From contig MU646367.1 in the NCBI GenBank assembly GCA_026770585.1, positions 28,817 to 53,413 of the forward strand: a stretch of DNA of 24,597 nt, in the 5' to 3' direction. Shown here piece by piece: positions 10,101-18,849 of the stretch (its first letter is position 1; each line of letters starts with the position of its first letter). The notes below the pieces were generated by a model. The model searched no databases. It was not told the DNA's origin and saw nothing but the letters and a program-made list of their open reading frames with translations. The stretch is from Baffinella frigidus. Lineage: Eukaryota > Cryptophyceae > Cryptomonadales > Baffinellaceae. Both the position numbers and the translations under genes were made by a program.

Positions 10101-11042
10101 TTGATGACGCAGTGGTTCAACCCTACACCCTACACCCTACACTCCTCACCCTACACCCTACACCCTACACCCTACACTCTACACCCTGAACCCTACACCC
10201 TACATCCTACAACCCACACCCTACACCCTGCACCCTGCACCCTGCACCCTACACTCTACACCCTATCCCCTATCCCCTACCCTCTTTCCCCTACACCCTG
10301 CACCCTACACCCTGCATCCTACACCCTACACCCTACACACCACACACTACACACTACACACTGCACTCTACACACTAAACACTAAACACTAAACACTACA
10401 CACTACACTCTACACACTACACACTATACACTACACACTAAACCCTAAACCCCAAACCCCAAACCCTAAACCCTGAACGCTAAACCTTTAACCCTAAGCC
10501 CAAACCCATAAAACCTAATCCCGAAACCCGAAAACCTAAACCCTAAACCCTAAACCCTAAACCCAGAACTCTAAACCCTAAACCTTAAACCAGGGCGGAG
10601 GAGCACACCTCGTGCGCAGAGTTATTCAGCGCGTGGCCGGGTATCGATTTCCCGATCCTCCTGTGTGCCACCTCCGACTCAGAGACAAACCGACCCACAC
10701 GCTCAATTCATCTTATTGCGGAAATCACCCCTCCTGAGTGAAATTCGCCCCTCCAGAGGCTCCCCACCAGAGGAGAGAAAATGCGCGTTTATTCGGACAC
10801 ACACCCAAGGTGGCCGCCATGTACATTTTCAGCCTGAAGGGGAAGAGATCCTGAGGGGGCGGAAGCGGCTCGTGCGGCTGAGTAGCTCAAATCCTCAACC
10901 CGCAACCCTAACCCGAACCCCTAAGGCCTAAACCCGAAACCTGGTGTGGCGTAGGTTTCGTGGCGGACGAGCACGATCAGATGTCGGTTATCCAAGAGGT
11001 GCCCCGCCTTCAATCCTAACCCCTAAACCTACACCCTCATCC

Positions 11043-11081
<39 letters not shown>

Positions 11082-12410
11082 AACCCCAAACCCCACACCC
11101 TAAACCATTACCCCTAACCTCTAAACCTTAGAACTGAAACCTTCAACCCTCAACCCTCAACCCTCAACCCTCCCTGCCCGGCTCTTTCCGCGCACTCTTC
11201 CCCGTACCACTCCGGTCGAATCACTGCGTTTTCTGCTGCTACGCCTGCCCGCACAAGTTGAAGTCCTGCTACAAAACCGGTCCGGTTCAGGCAACAGCCT
11301 TGCAGCACCAGCGTGCGTCTGCGCCAGGCTCGCCGCAAGCGCGCCCCACACCCGCGCTGCTCTCGCGGTCAGGGCCACTTGCACTCTGCGCGCCCACCTG
11401 ACCGTCGTGCGCGCTCCCATGCTCGGCAGTGCTACGAATCACCGGCGCCGATCGTGCCGCGACGATCGTCAATGGACAGCTCCGACGCCGCCGCGCAGGG
11501 GGCGCCCGCGGCCGTGCCTGACCCGCTGGGGAGGCTGCGCGGCGAGGCTGCCGCGTCGCCGCTGGCTAGGGAGGCCTCGGAGGCCGAAGGCTGGTCGGCC
11601 GTGGATCTGCAGGGGCAAGCGCCTTACACCCCACAGGGCCAGACGCCCCTGCAGGGGTCGCGGCAATCGTCGTACATCCCCACGGAGGGCGAGACCCTCT
11701 ACGCAGGGCGCCTCCAGCCGGACGGCCTCGCCAGAAGGGGGGAGGCTGTGCTTCCCCGTGAGATGCAGCTCAATCTCACCGTGGCCACGCCGCCGCCCGC
11801 GCGCGCCATCCCCACCACGCCGCCGCCGCCGCCCGACGCTTCCCCAAGCACGCGCCCGCATGTCACGAGCGCAAGCGCGTCTGAGACATCGGTCATCACG
11901 CCCGGCACGCCCCCGCGGCGAGCGCAGCCTGCGGTGCCTGCTGCCGCCCAAGGGGGCGTGCCGAGGGCCTCGGCGCAGGGGCACTTGGATCATGTGCGGG
12001 GTGGTGGCAGTGGGCACAGCGGCGACGTCGCGGCGGAGGAGGTCAGTGGCGATGTTCCCGTTGGCGGGGGTGAAAGTGAGCAGGGGGGGGAGCAGGAGGA
12101 GGAGCCGGAGGAGGAAGAACAGCAGCAGGGGCAGGAGCAGCAGGGGCTGGCGGAGGAGGAGGAGGAGGAGGAGGAAGAGCAGCAGCAGCAGCAGCAGGAT
12201 GCGGAGCAGCAGGACGGTTTGGAGCAGCAACCGCGTGTGGAAGATGGCCAACAGCAGCAGGAGCAGGGGCAAGATGAGGAGGAGAACGCGCAAGAGCACG
12301 GCGCAGAGGAGGACACTGCGATGCAGCGCGAGAGTGGGGAGGATGGGAACGCTGCCGAGGGGGAGGAGGACGGTGCTGCAAAAGAGGCTGCTTCGGCACG
12401 CCACACATGA
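7119..12410 (+). CDS. BAR-domain protein with long acidic Glu/Gln-rich tail (9 exons, 581 aa)
   Basis: Exons: 7119-7238, 7398-7504, 7633-7765, 9045-9221, 9704-9802, 10077-10114, 10594-10640, 10955-10998, 11430-12410. All eight junctions are GT-AG and phase-consistent; the total is 582 codons with TGA at 12408-12410. Residues about 20-250 look like a BAR domain, a curved coiled-coil dimer that senses or bends membranes: KLFERSLRQ...WVGQKVG, FEQLKSTQKQIARLLHKY, DVKDSLVRYDSTRR (150-162) and HTSCAELFSAW (229-239). Residues 256-581 are disordered: Pro/Ser/Ala-rich, then runs of Glu and Gln (around 470-545). No SH3 or PH domain is seen. Introns 3, 6 and 8 are telomere-type arrays. The BAR call rests on pattern, so a different coiled-coil protein is possible. 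The two shortest exons (38 and 47 bp) were chosen by phase and continuity. Confidence 0.72.
7766..8915. repeat. Telomere-type array forming BAR intron 3, CCCTAAA on + strand
   Basis: The array starts right after the donor: exon 3 ends CCCAG and the intron begins GTCAAACCCTCAACC. It runs about 1.15 kb, with CCCTAAA and ACCTGAA-type units first, a long nearly pure CCCTACA block around 8340-8650, then mixed units. About 130 bp of unique sequence (8916-9044) follows before the acceptor CCGCAG. The whole intron (7766-9044) is 1279 bp. Confidence 0.93.
9222..9703 (+). other. BAR intron 4 with short internal duplications
   Basis: This 482-bp intron starts GTCTGCCCCCC and ends GGCGGCAG. It carries a 28-bp tandem duplication (TTGATCACATCTCATGCACG at 9392 and 9420). 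It also carries three loose copies of a G-rich motif, approximately GTTGACGCAAGAGGGCGGG, around 9483-9700. No coding frame is convincing. Confidence 0.6.
9392..9446. repeat. 28-bp tandem duplication in BAR intron 4
   Basis: TTGATCACATCTCATGCACG followed by CTTTCC occurs twice in a row with identical sequence over 26 bases. Confidence 0.85.
10115..10592. repeat. Telomere-type array forming BAR intron 6, CCCTACA then CCCTAAA
   Basis: It fills the entire 479-bp intron between the 38-bp and 47-bp BAR exons. The intron begins GTTCAACCCTACACC and ends CCTTAAACCAG, so both splice sites are built from the repeat. The first 230 bp are mostly CCCTACA, a middle stretch is ACACTACAC, and the last 150 bp are CCCTAAA. 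In-frame translation yields the meaningless PYTLHP-type repeat peptide. Confidence 0.93.
11008..11176. repeat. Telomere-type array in BAR intron 8, CCCTCAA/CCCTAAA on + strand
   Basis: The array begins about 10 bp after the donor GTGCCCCG at 10999. It contains CCCTCAA runs at about 11040-11085 and 11146-11176. The remaining 250 bp of the intron are unique, ending CTCGGCAG at 11429. A smaller patch of the same repeat lies at 10888-10940 in intron 7. Confidence 0.9.
12090..12330. repeat. GAG/CAG-rich low-complexity coding tract
   Basis: Purine-rich imperfect triplets (GAG and CAG) encode Glu and Gln runs in the BAR protein tail. The opposite strand gives long spurious Leu-rich and Ser/Cys-rich ORFs. 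Confidence 0.85.
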
Positions 12411-12463
12411 GTAGGGATAATTTGACTATTTAAGCGTTCAGGAATACATGAATCTCCCCTAGC

Positions 12464-15400
12464 CTACGCCCCCGTCTTCCCGCCGCTAGCAGCAGCGTTT
12501 TCAGAAGGCATCCACGACTCGTTGAGCACAGAAACAAAGGAGTCGCCCGCGGACGAGGCGGCCCCTTCGGCGCGCGCTTTACACAGATTGGGCAGCTGGA
12601 TGTGTTGCAGTGCCGCGGCCACCGCGTCTGTCACCAGTCCTCCCTGCACCCCACCACGCGTACATGGGACATTCGAAATTCAGGACACACACCAAAGTAG
12701 GGTCCTACGGTAGGGCTGGTCCCAGGAGCATGTGACCACCCTAGGGGCGGTGCGTCGTTGGAGTAACCACGCGTACGGCACGCTGCGATTCGCACAACGT
12801 CTGCGGGTTGCAGCCCTGCTGGAGTTCTGGATCAACTCCAGACAGCCCCAAGTGCGTGCTGGAACAACGCGAGACACGCCTTGTTCAAATCTCAAGAGGC
12901 GCGGTGCGGTTGCGAGTGGGGCGGGAGGGCGGGCTGGGTACCGTGTCGTGCCCCGGGTAGGGGTCCTGCACTTCCATGGCAGATTCCACTCTCAGCAGCC
13001 ACGGCCGAACAGCGCTGCAAAAGGGCAGACTTTCACGACGGGTGGCAAATCGCAGGTTCTTCTGGTCCAACCTGTCGTTTTCAGTCAACAGCTGTGAGGG
13101 CACACATGGCGCGCTGCAGGGTCAAGATTGGCGCTCCGTGCCGCTAACTAAACTGTTGCGCGTGCCGATTGAACACTACCACGCGTGGCTTTCCCGAGAG
13201 ACAGACACTGTTGGTGCTTCGGGACGATGGGTCTAGAGGGAGACAAGACCTGTCTGCTCCTGCGGGTAGGTCGCAGACGTCGCGCGGGCTGAGAGAAGCT
13301 GGGCCCAGCGCGAAGTGCAACGTCAGGAGCTGGAAGCAGTGTGGCATCACCATCAGCTGCCCCCCCTGCCCTGCGAAGCATGCAGCGGGTCCTCTATTAG
13401 TCGCATGTTCGGGAGCCTCAAAACGTGCAAACTTTCAAATCGTTTCAGTCAACTCGGGAAGAATCCGTCCATTTAAAGCAATTACCTGCAAATGAACTTC
13501 CTTCTGCAAAAGTGCACGTAAGAGAAGTGCAGCCTCTGGGCTGCCACCCGTGCGCCTTCACCCCTAGAACCTAAAATCTAAAAACTCAACCCTGAGACCT
13601 AGACCCTGGACCGCTTGCCCCTAACCCCGAAACCCTAACCCCGAACCCCGAACCCCGAACCCCTAACCCCTAACCTCTCACCCCTCACCCGTTGCCCGTT
13701 ACCCGTAACCCCTAACCCCTGACCCCTGACCCCTGACCCCCAATCCCTAACCCCCAACCCCTAACCCCGAAACCCTAACCCTAAACCCTAAACCCTAAAC
13801 CCTGAACCCTAAACCCTAAAATCTCAAACTGCGACCAAAAGAGTCGAGGAGTAAGCGCAGGCTGTTAGCCAGATCGCGCGGCAGTTCGCCTTGGTTCAAG
13901 TCTCGCAGGTGGGTGTGCCGAGCCGTGGTCTGGTACCTTTCAGGGCGCTGAACACCTCTGCGACGGTCCTTCGCATCTCCGCCATCCACTCCGCCACAAC
14001 CTCGCTCGCATCCCCCGCGCCACCCAACGTCTGAGCGAGGGACTCGAGTGATCGTGCCTCCCCGCGCCCCCCCGCCTCGTCACCCTCCTCCTCCCCACCC
14101 TCTCGCTCGACGTACCCCATGGCGCGGTGGTAAGCATACACAGCGATACTCCCAGCCGCCAGGACCGGGAGCGCAACGACGCAGCGGCGCCCGCCCGCCA
14201 GCGCGCCCGGCGAAGCCACGACGCGCTGCACGATGCACGACCGGGGCTTTCCCGCGTGCGCGTGCCCCTCCGGGTAGCGCAGCGCATCCGCGAGCTGCTC
14301 TCCCGTCTCGCACTCCCGCACGTCCGCGCCCGTCCCACCCCCCTCATCCATGCTCTCCAGCCGCCACGCCCCGCCAGCCGCCAGCAGCATCCGCACAAGC
14401 TCCCCCTGCCAGTCCGCCCGCTCGCTCTGCCCCGCAGCCTGGAGGGTCATGGGCATGGGCGAGCGCCAGCCGTCGGCGCCGCCGCCCGCGAAGCGTTCGA
14501 GCGCCAGGAAGAGGTGGACGCGCGCCAGCAGCCCCCGGCGCATCAGCACGTGGCTGGTCCCGGCCTTTCGCGCGAGCACCTCGTCCCACGGCACCACTTT
14601 GTTTGGCACCACGTACAGCCCCACCCCTTCCTGCGTCGCGCTCCCCGCGAGTGCCACCCCGCTGATGGCGCCCTTCCCAATCGCCGCTTGGAGTTCCGCG
14701 CTGTACCACGCGTACCCAGCAACGAAACAGAGGAGGCCCTCTCGACGTGCGTCAGCGCCAGCAGCAGCCACAGCCTCACCACCAGGGCCACGCGAGGCAG
14801 CGGCGCCGATGGCGTCGCACTCACGCGACATGATGCGCGACGTCTTTAAGAGCCCGCGCAACACCTTGAGCCCCCCCATCCCCTCGAAGCGCGGCGCCCG
14901 CTTGTACACGCACGGGAACCGCACCGCCCGCGCCCTCGCAGCATCCTCCCCGGCAGCCCCGCGACGCTCCTCCGCCTCCCCTGCCCGCGGCGCGCCGTCT
15001 GTCCGCGGCGCCGCGGCATCCGGTACAGACGCACGCGGCGGCGGCGGAGGCGCGGCCGTCGCAGACTGCGTGGCGGGGAAGAAGGGGTAGCCCTGGACGT
15101 ACACCGAGGAGAGCTGCGGATTCGCTTGCCAGTAGTCACTCCACGACCGCCCCTCACTGCCCGCAGCCTCCGATGCCCCGGCGGGGATGGTGAGGTGGAG
15201 GGTGTCGTCCAGGAGCTCCACGAGCTTGGGGTCGAGGTGCGCCCCCTCGTAGAGCGTCATGCTCGGGTCGGTGTTCACCTCCAGAAGGTGCACTTTGAAG
15301 GCCTCGTCGACCATGAGGTCGAAGCCGAAGAGCTCGAAGCAGTGCGGAAGGGGGAAGAAGCCTGTCGGGGACAGCTTCGTCGCGGCGAACACCTCCGCGC

Positions 15401-18400
15401 AGATTGCGCACACTCTGCCACACCCCGCGCAGATCTCCGTCAGACTTTGTGTTTCACACCGATCCCCATCAGGCTATCTTGCACGCAAAAAGTGCACTGC
15501 GTTCCCCCGCTCTGGCAGGGTTCGTGCCCGTGGTTCGCCCACCGGCCCCCCAAGTGAGCAGGGGGCGTGACGTGGGGGGCACACGCGTGCAGACCGAAGG
15601 CCAGGGCTGTCAGTACCTAGCTCTGCCTCACAACGGTAAACCGACTACTCAATTTGGCATGCTGGGTGTACGGTGAAAATTCGTCAACTATTGAGCGGAA
15701 AAGAGCCGGGCTCACCCAATTGGTGAGCCCAACCAGGGTGAGACAGAGGCAGAGGACGCACCCCTGGAAGATGCGGTCGAAGAGGGCGTGAGCGTCGGCG
15801 CAGTCTGCCGGGGCCTGCCCGTCCGCAAGCAGCTCCGCGCACAGCTCGCGCAGCAGCATGAACCGCCCCGCCTCGTAGTCCGCGTGCGCGCTCTGGACGC
15901 AGTGGTTCGTGAGGAACGCGAACCTCCCTGGGCGGTCCGGCCCGCCCGCGCCCGTGGAGGCTGCGGCGCCCACGGAGCCGTCCGCGGAGGCGTGGTAGGG
16001 CGCGTGCGCGGGGATGACCACCACGTGCTCGTGCACGTGCACGGCGAGGTCGCCCAGCGCTAGCACGTTCGCGCGCATGTGGAACTTCCGCCCTGCTTTA
16101 GGGGAAGTGCGTTACGGGTTTAGAGTTTGGGGATCAGGGTGCAAGGTTGAGGGGTGGGGGTTTGAGGTTGAGGGTGTAGGGTGTAGGTTTGAGGGTATAG
16201 GGTATAGGGTACAGGGTATAGGGTGTGAGGTGTAGGGTGTAGGGTGTAGGGCGTAGGGTTGGGGGATTAGGGTGTAGGGTTTAGGGTTCAGGGTTGAAGG
16301 TTCGGGGATCAGGGTTTAGGGTTCGGGGTTGAGGGTTGAGAGTTTAGGGTTTGGGGTTTGAGATTTGAGGGTTTAGGGTTCGGGTTTTGGGGTTTGGGGT
16401 TTGGGGTGTTGAGTTTGGGGTTTGGTGTTCGGGGTTTAGGGTTTCGGGTTTCGGGTTTAGGGAACAGGGTTTGGGGATTAGGGTTTAGGGTGTAGGGTGT
16501 AGGGTTTAGGGTTTAGGGTTCAGGGTTCAGGGTGCAGGGTTCAGGGTTTAGGGTTAAGGTTTAGGGTGTAGGGTTTAGGGTTCAGGGTTCAGGGTTCAGG
16601 GCTCAGGGTTCCAGGTTCATGGTTTAGGGTCTAGGGTTTAAGCTGTAGCGGTCAGGGTTTAGGGTTCAGGGTTTAGGGTTGAGGGTGCAGGGTGCAGGGT
16701 TTTCAGTGTTTAGGGTTCAGGGTTTAGGTTTCAGGGTTTAGGGTGTAGGTTTTAGTGTTTGGGTTTCGGGGTTCAGGGTTGAGGGTTTAGGGTTTGGGGT
16801 TTAGGATTTGGGGTTAAGGTGTTTGGTCTTAGGGTTCAGGATTCAGGAATTTGGGTTCAGGGCGTAGGGTTCAAGGTCTAGGTTTTAGGGTTCAGGGTTT
16901 AGGTTTAGGGTCTAGGGTTCAGGGTTCAGGGTTCAGGGTTCAGGGTTCAAGGTTTTAGGGAATGGAGTTTAGTGTTCAGGTTTTAGAGTTTGGGGGTTAG
17001 GGTTTCGGGTTTCGGGTTTCGGGTTTAGAGTTTAGGGTTGAGGGTTTAGAGTTTAGGGTTTAGGGTTCAGGGTTCAGGGTTCAGGATGTAGGGTTTGGGG
17101 TGTGGGGTTGCGGGTTGAGGGGTGAAGGTGCAGGGTGCAGGGTTGAGTGTTTAGGGGTTCAGGGTTTAGGGTGTGGTGTTTGGGGTGTAGGTTGTGGGGT
17201 TTGGGGTTCGGGGTTTAGGGTTCAGGGTTTGGGGTTCAGGGTTCAGGGATTTAGGTTTGGCTTGAGGGTCCAGGGTTCAGGAATTCGGGTTCAGGGTTAT
17301 GGGGTTCAGGGTCTGATGTTTAGGGTTCAGGGATTAGGGTTCAGTGTTTAGGGTTTAGGGTTTAGATTCCAGGGTTTGAGGTTTAACGTCAAGGGTTTAG
17401 GGTTTAGGGTTTAGGGTTTAGGGTTTTGAGTTTAGGGTTTGGGGTTCAGGGTCTAGGGTTGATGGCTGAGGGTTGAGGGTTTAAGTTTAAGGTTGAGGTT
17501 CAGGGTTTAGAATTGAGGGTTTAGGTTTTAGAGTTTAGGGTTTAGGGTTCAGGGCATAGGGTGTAGGGTGTAGGATTGAGGGTTGAGGGTTGAGAATTTA
17601 GGGTGTGGGGTTTAGGGTTTGGGGTTTAGAGTTTTGGGTTTAGGGTTTAGGGTCGAGGGCTTAGGGTTCAGGGTCTGGGTTTAGGGTTTAGGGTTTAGGG
17701 TTTAGGGTTTAGGGTTCAGGGTTTAGGGTTTAGGGTTTAGGGTTTAGGGTTGAGGGTGTAGGGTTCAGGGTCGAGGGTTCAGGGTTTAGGTTGTAGGGTG
17801 TTCAAGGTTTAGGGTTTAGGGTTTAGGGTTTAGGGTTTAGGTTTCAGGGTTTAGGGTGCAGGGTTCAGGGCTTGATGTTTTGTGTTTCGGGTTTAGGGTT
17901 TCGGGATCAGGGTTTAAGCATTTAGGGTTTATGGTCCAGTGTTGAGTTTTCAGGATCGAGGTCTGAGGGTGGTGGGTTCACCGCGCAGCAAGAGCGGCGG
18001 GTGCACGCACTGCTGGAGGAGCCAGACGGGCGACTGCGTCTGCGTCATGAGGTCCAGCATCGCGCTGCTCCCGATCTCGTCTTTCGAGAACAGGTGCACG
18101 TCCATGCCTCGGTTCGACTCGCTGGCCTTGAGCACCCACAGATCTGCTGCGTCTGCGAGCTTCTCCCGCAGCGCGCTGAGAACCTCGTGCAGCTCCTCCT
18201 CATCCTCCTCCATCTCCTTGAGGTCGAGGATGTGCGTTTCGGGAACACATTCTGCCAGAACCGCGCTGCCGATCTTCCGCTGGTGCTTCTCGAGCATCTG
18301 GTGCATGTCCGCCTTGCGGTTCAGACCTGTCTTGAGGTAGTAGACGTTGGATCGCATGGTGCCATTGAGCACGTGCGTCCACGGCACATCCCGTCCGCTG

Positions 18401-18697
18401 CACCACACCATGCCCACGCCGGGATCCTCCTTGTCCAGCAGCTCCACGTCCTGCCGCGTCCATTAATTTCAGGTCAGAAACCCGAATGCGCCGTGCAGAG
18501 CGATTCCACGGGGAAGGGCGCCCTCGATTACGCAGCATCAACGCATAAAATGCCCGTTTCCCGCGAGAGGATCGCCCCAAAAGACTCATTGTGGAAATCA
18601 CCTCGTGGACGGCCCACCCCCGCTTGGTGAAAAGATCACGGAGCAACTCCCGCGCGCGCCACGCGGTCGGGCAGAGGAACACTGACTTGCGGTCCAT
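12464..18697 (-). CDS. Tubulin tyrosine ligase-like protein with two tandem ligase domains (7 exons, 915 aa)
   Basis: Exons on the minus strand: 18697-18602, 18450-17982, 16092-15762, 15414-13937, 13370-13250, 13014-12942, 12643-12464. All six junctions are GT-AG with matching phases, and TAG is at 12466-12464. TTL-like enzymes are ATP-grasp ligases that add amino acids to tubulin or other proteins. Domain 1 (about 45-365) keeps the family motifs: YYLKTGLNRKADM, LWVLKASESNRGMDV with Lys140, CVHPPLLLRGRKFHMRANV, FAFLTNHCVQ, CFELFGFDLMVD with Asp331, and HLLEVNTDPSM with Glu344 and Asn346. Domain 2 (about 460-860) follows the same order (GLLARVHLFLALERF, CIVQRVVASPGALAGGRR, MPHCFQLLTLH, PWLLRVESAMEV) but Asp331 aligns with His810, Glu344 with Arg840 and Asn346 with Glu842, and the ATP lysine is missing. 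Domain 2 is therefore probably inactive. A Pro/Ala-rich linker joins them. Target amino acid (Tyr, Glu or Gly) unknown. Confidence 0.9.
13565..13830. repeat. Telomere-type array in ligase intron 4, CCCTAAC/CCCTAAA on + strand
   Basis: About 265 bp with CCCCTAA, CCCCGAA, ACCCGTT and CCCTAAA units inside the 566-bp intron 13371-13936. It lies antisense to its gene (the transcript reads TTTAGGG), unlike the other intronic arrays of this window. Confidence 0.9.
15619..15761 (-). mobile_element. Introner-like element, copy B (starts at a ligase-gene 5' splice site)
   Basis: On the minus strand it begins with the donor GTGCGTCC that follows ligase exon 3 and runs about 143 bp into the 347-bp intron 3. 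It aligns with the element at 4075-4213 over its length. It contains the near-palindrome GGGCTCACCAATTGGGTGAGCC, a possible terminal or internal inverted repeat. The rest of the intron (15415-15618) is unrelated to copy A. Confidence 0.65.
16107..17945. repeat. Long telomere-type array forming ligase intron 2, TTTAGGG on + strand
   Basis: This is the largest array of the window and the only one with TTTAGGG on the + strand, hence CCCTAAA in the sense direction of the minus-strand ligase gene. It fills nearly all of the 1889-bp intron 16093-17981. Runs of pure TTTAGGG (about 17385-17425 and 17680-17760) alternate with TTCAGGG, TGTAGGG and TTGAGGG blocks. The flanking exons join perfectly across it (LLLRG/RKFHM), so it is a true intron, not a break between genes. 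Confidence 0.95.
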
Positions 18698-18849
18698 CGC
18701 GACGGCGGCGTGCGGGAGATAGGTGCTCTGCACGATGTAGAACCGACCTCGGGAGGTTCTCCAAGGGTCCAGTCTTGGACCACTTTCTTTCTGAGCAAAA
18801 GTGGCCAAAACGTTGACCAATAATCAAAAGTTGATCCCGAAAAGCCGTG
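18698..18849. promoter_or_regulatory. Short divergent promoter between ligase (-) and collagen-like (+) genes
   Basis: Only 152 bp separate the two start codons. It contains GACCAATAATC (a CCAAT-type motif) near 18815 and two small inverted repeats, ACCTCGGGAGGT near 18748 and GGTCCAGTCTTGGACC at 18766-18781. No TATA box is obvious. That both genes are driven from here is inferred from geometry. Confidence 0.4.

Noticed and set aside
10101-10385. Repeat-peptide ORF (PYTLHP-type) on +, and a similar Gly/Val/Gln-type ORF at 17100-17351
   Set aside because: They are translations of CCCTACA and TTTAGGG arrays within introns; a 7-bp unit shifts frame and gives 21-bp periodic peptides by chance.
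11469-12404. Leu-rich 311-aa minus-strand ORF resembling a membrane protein, and an Arg-rich 335-aa + ORF at 11407-12414
   Set aside because: Both are other-frame readings of the GAG/CAG-rich BAR tail; the apparent hydrophobic helices are CTC/CTG runs.
14048-15090. Long + strand Pro/Arg/Ala-rich ORFs
   Set aside because: Antisense to ligase exon 4, which carries conserved family motifs on the minus strand.
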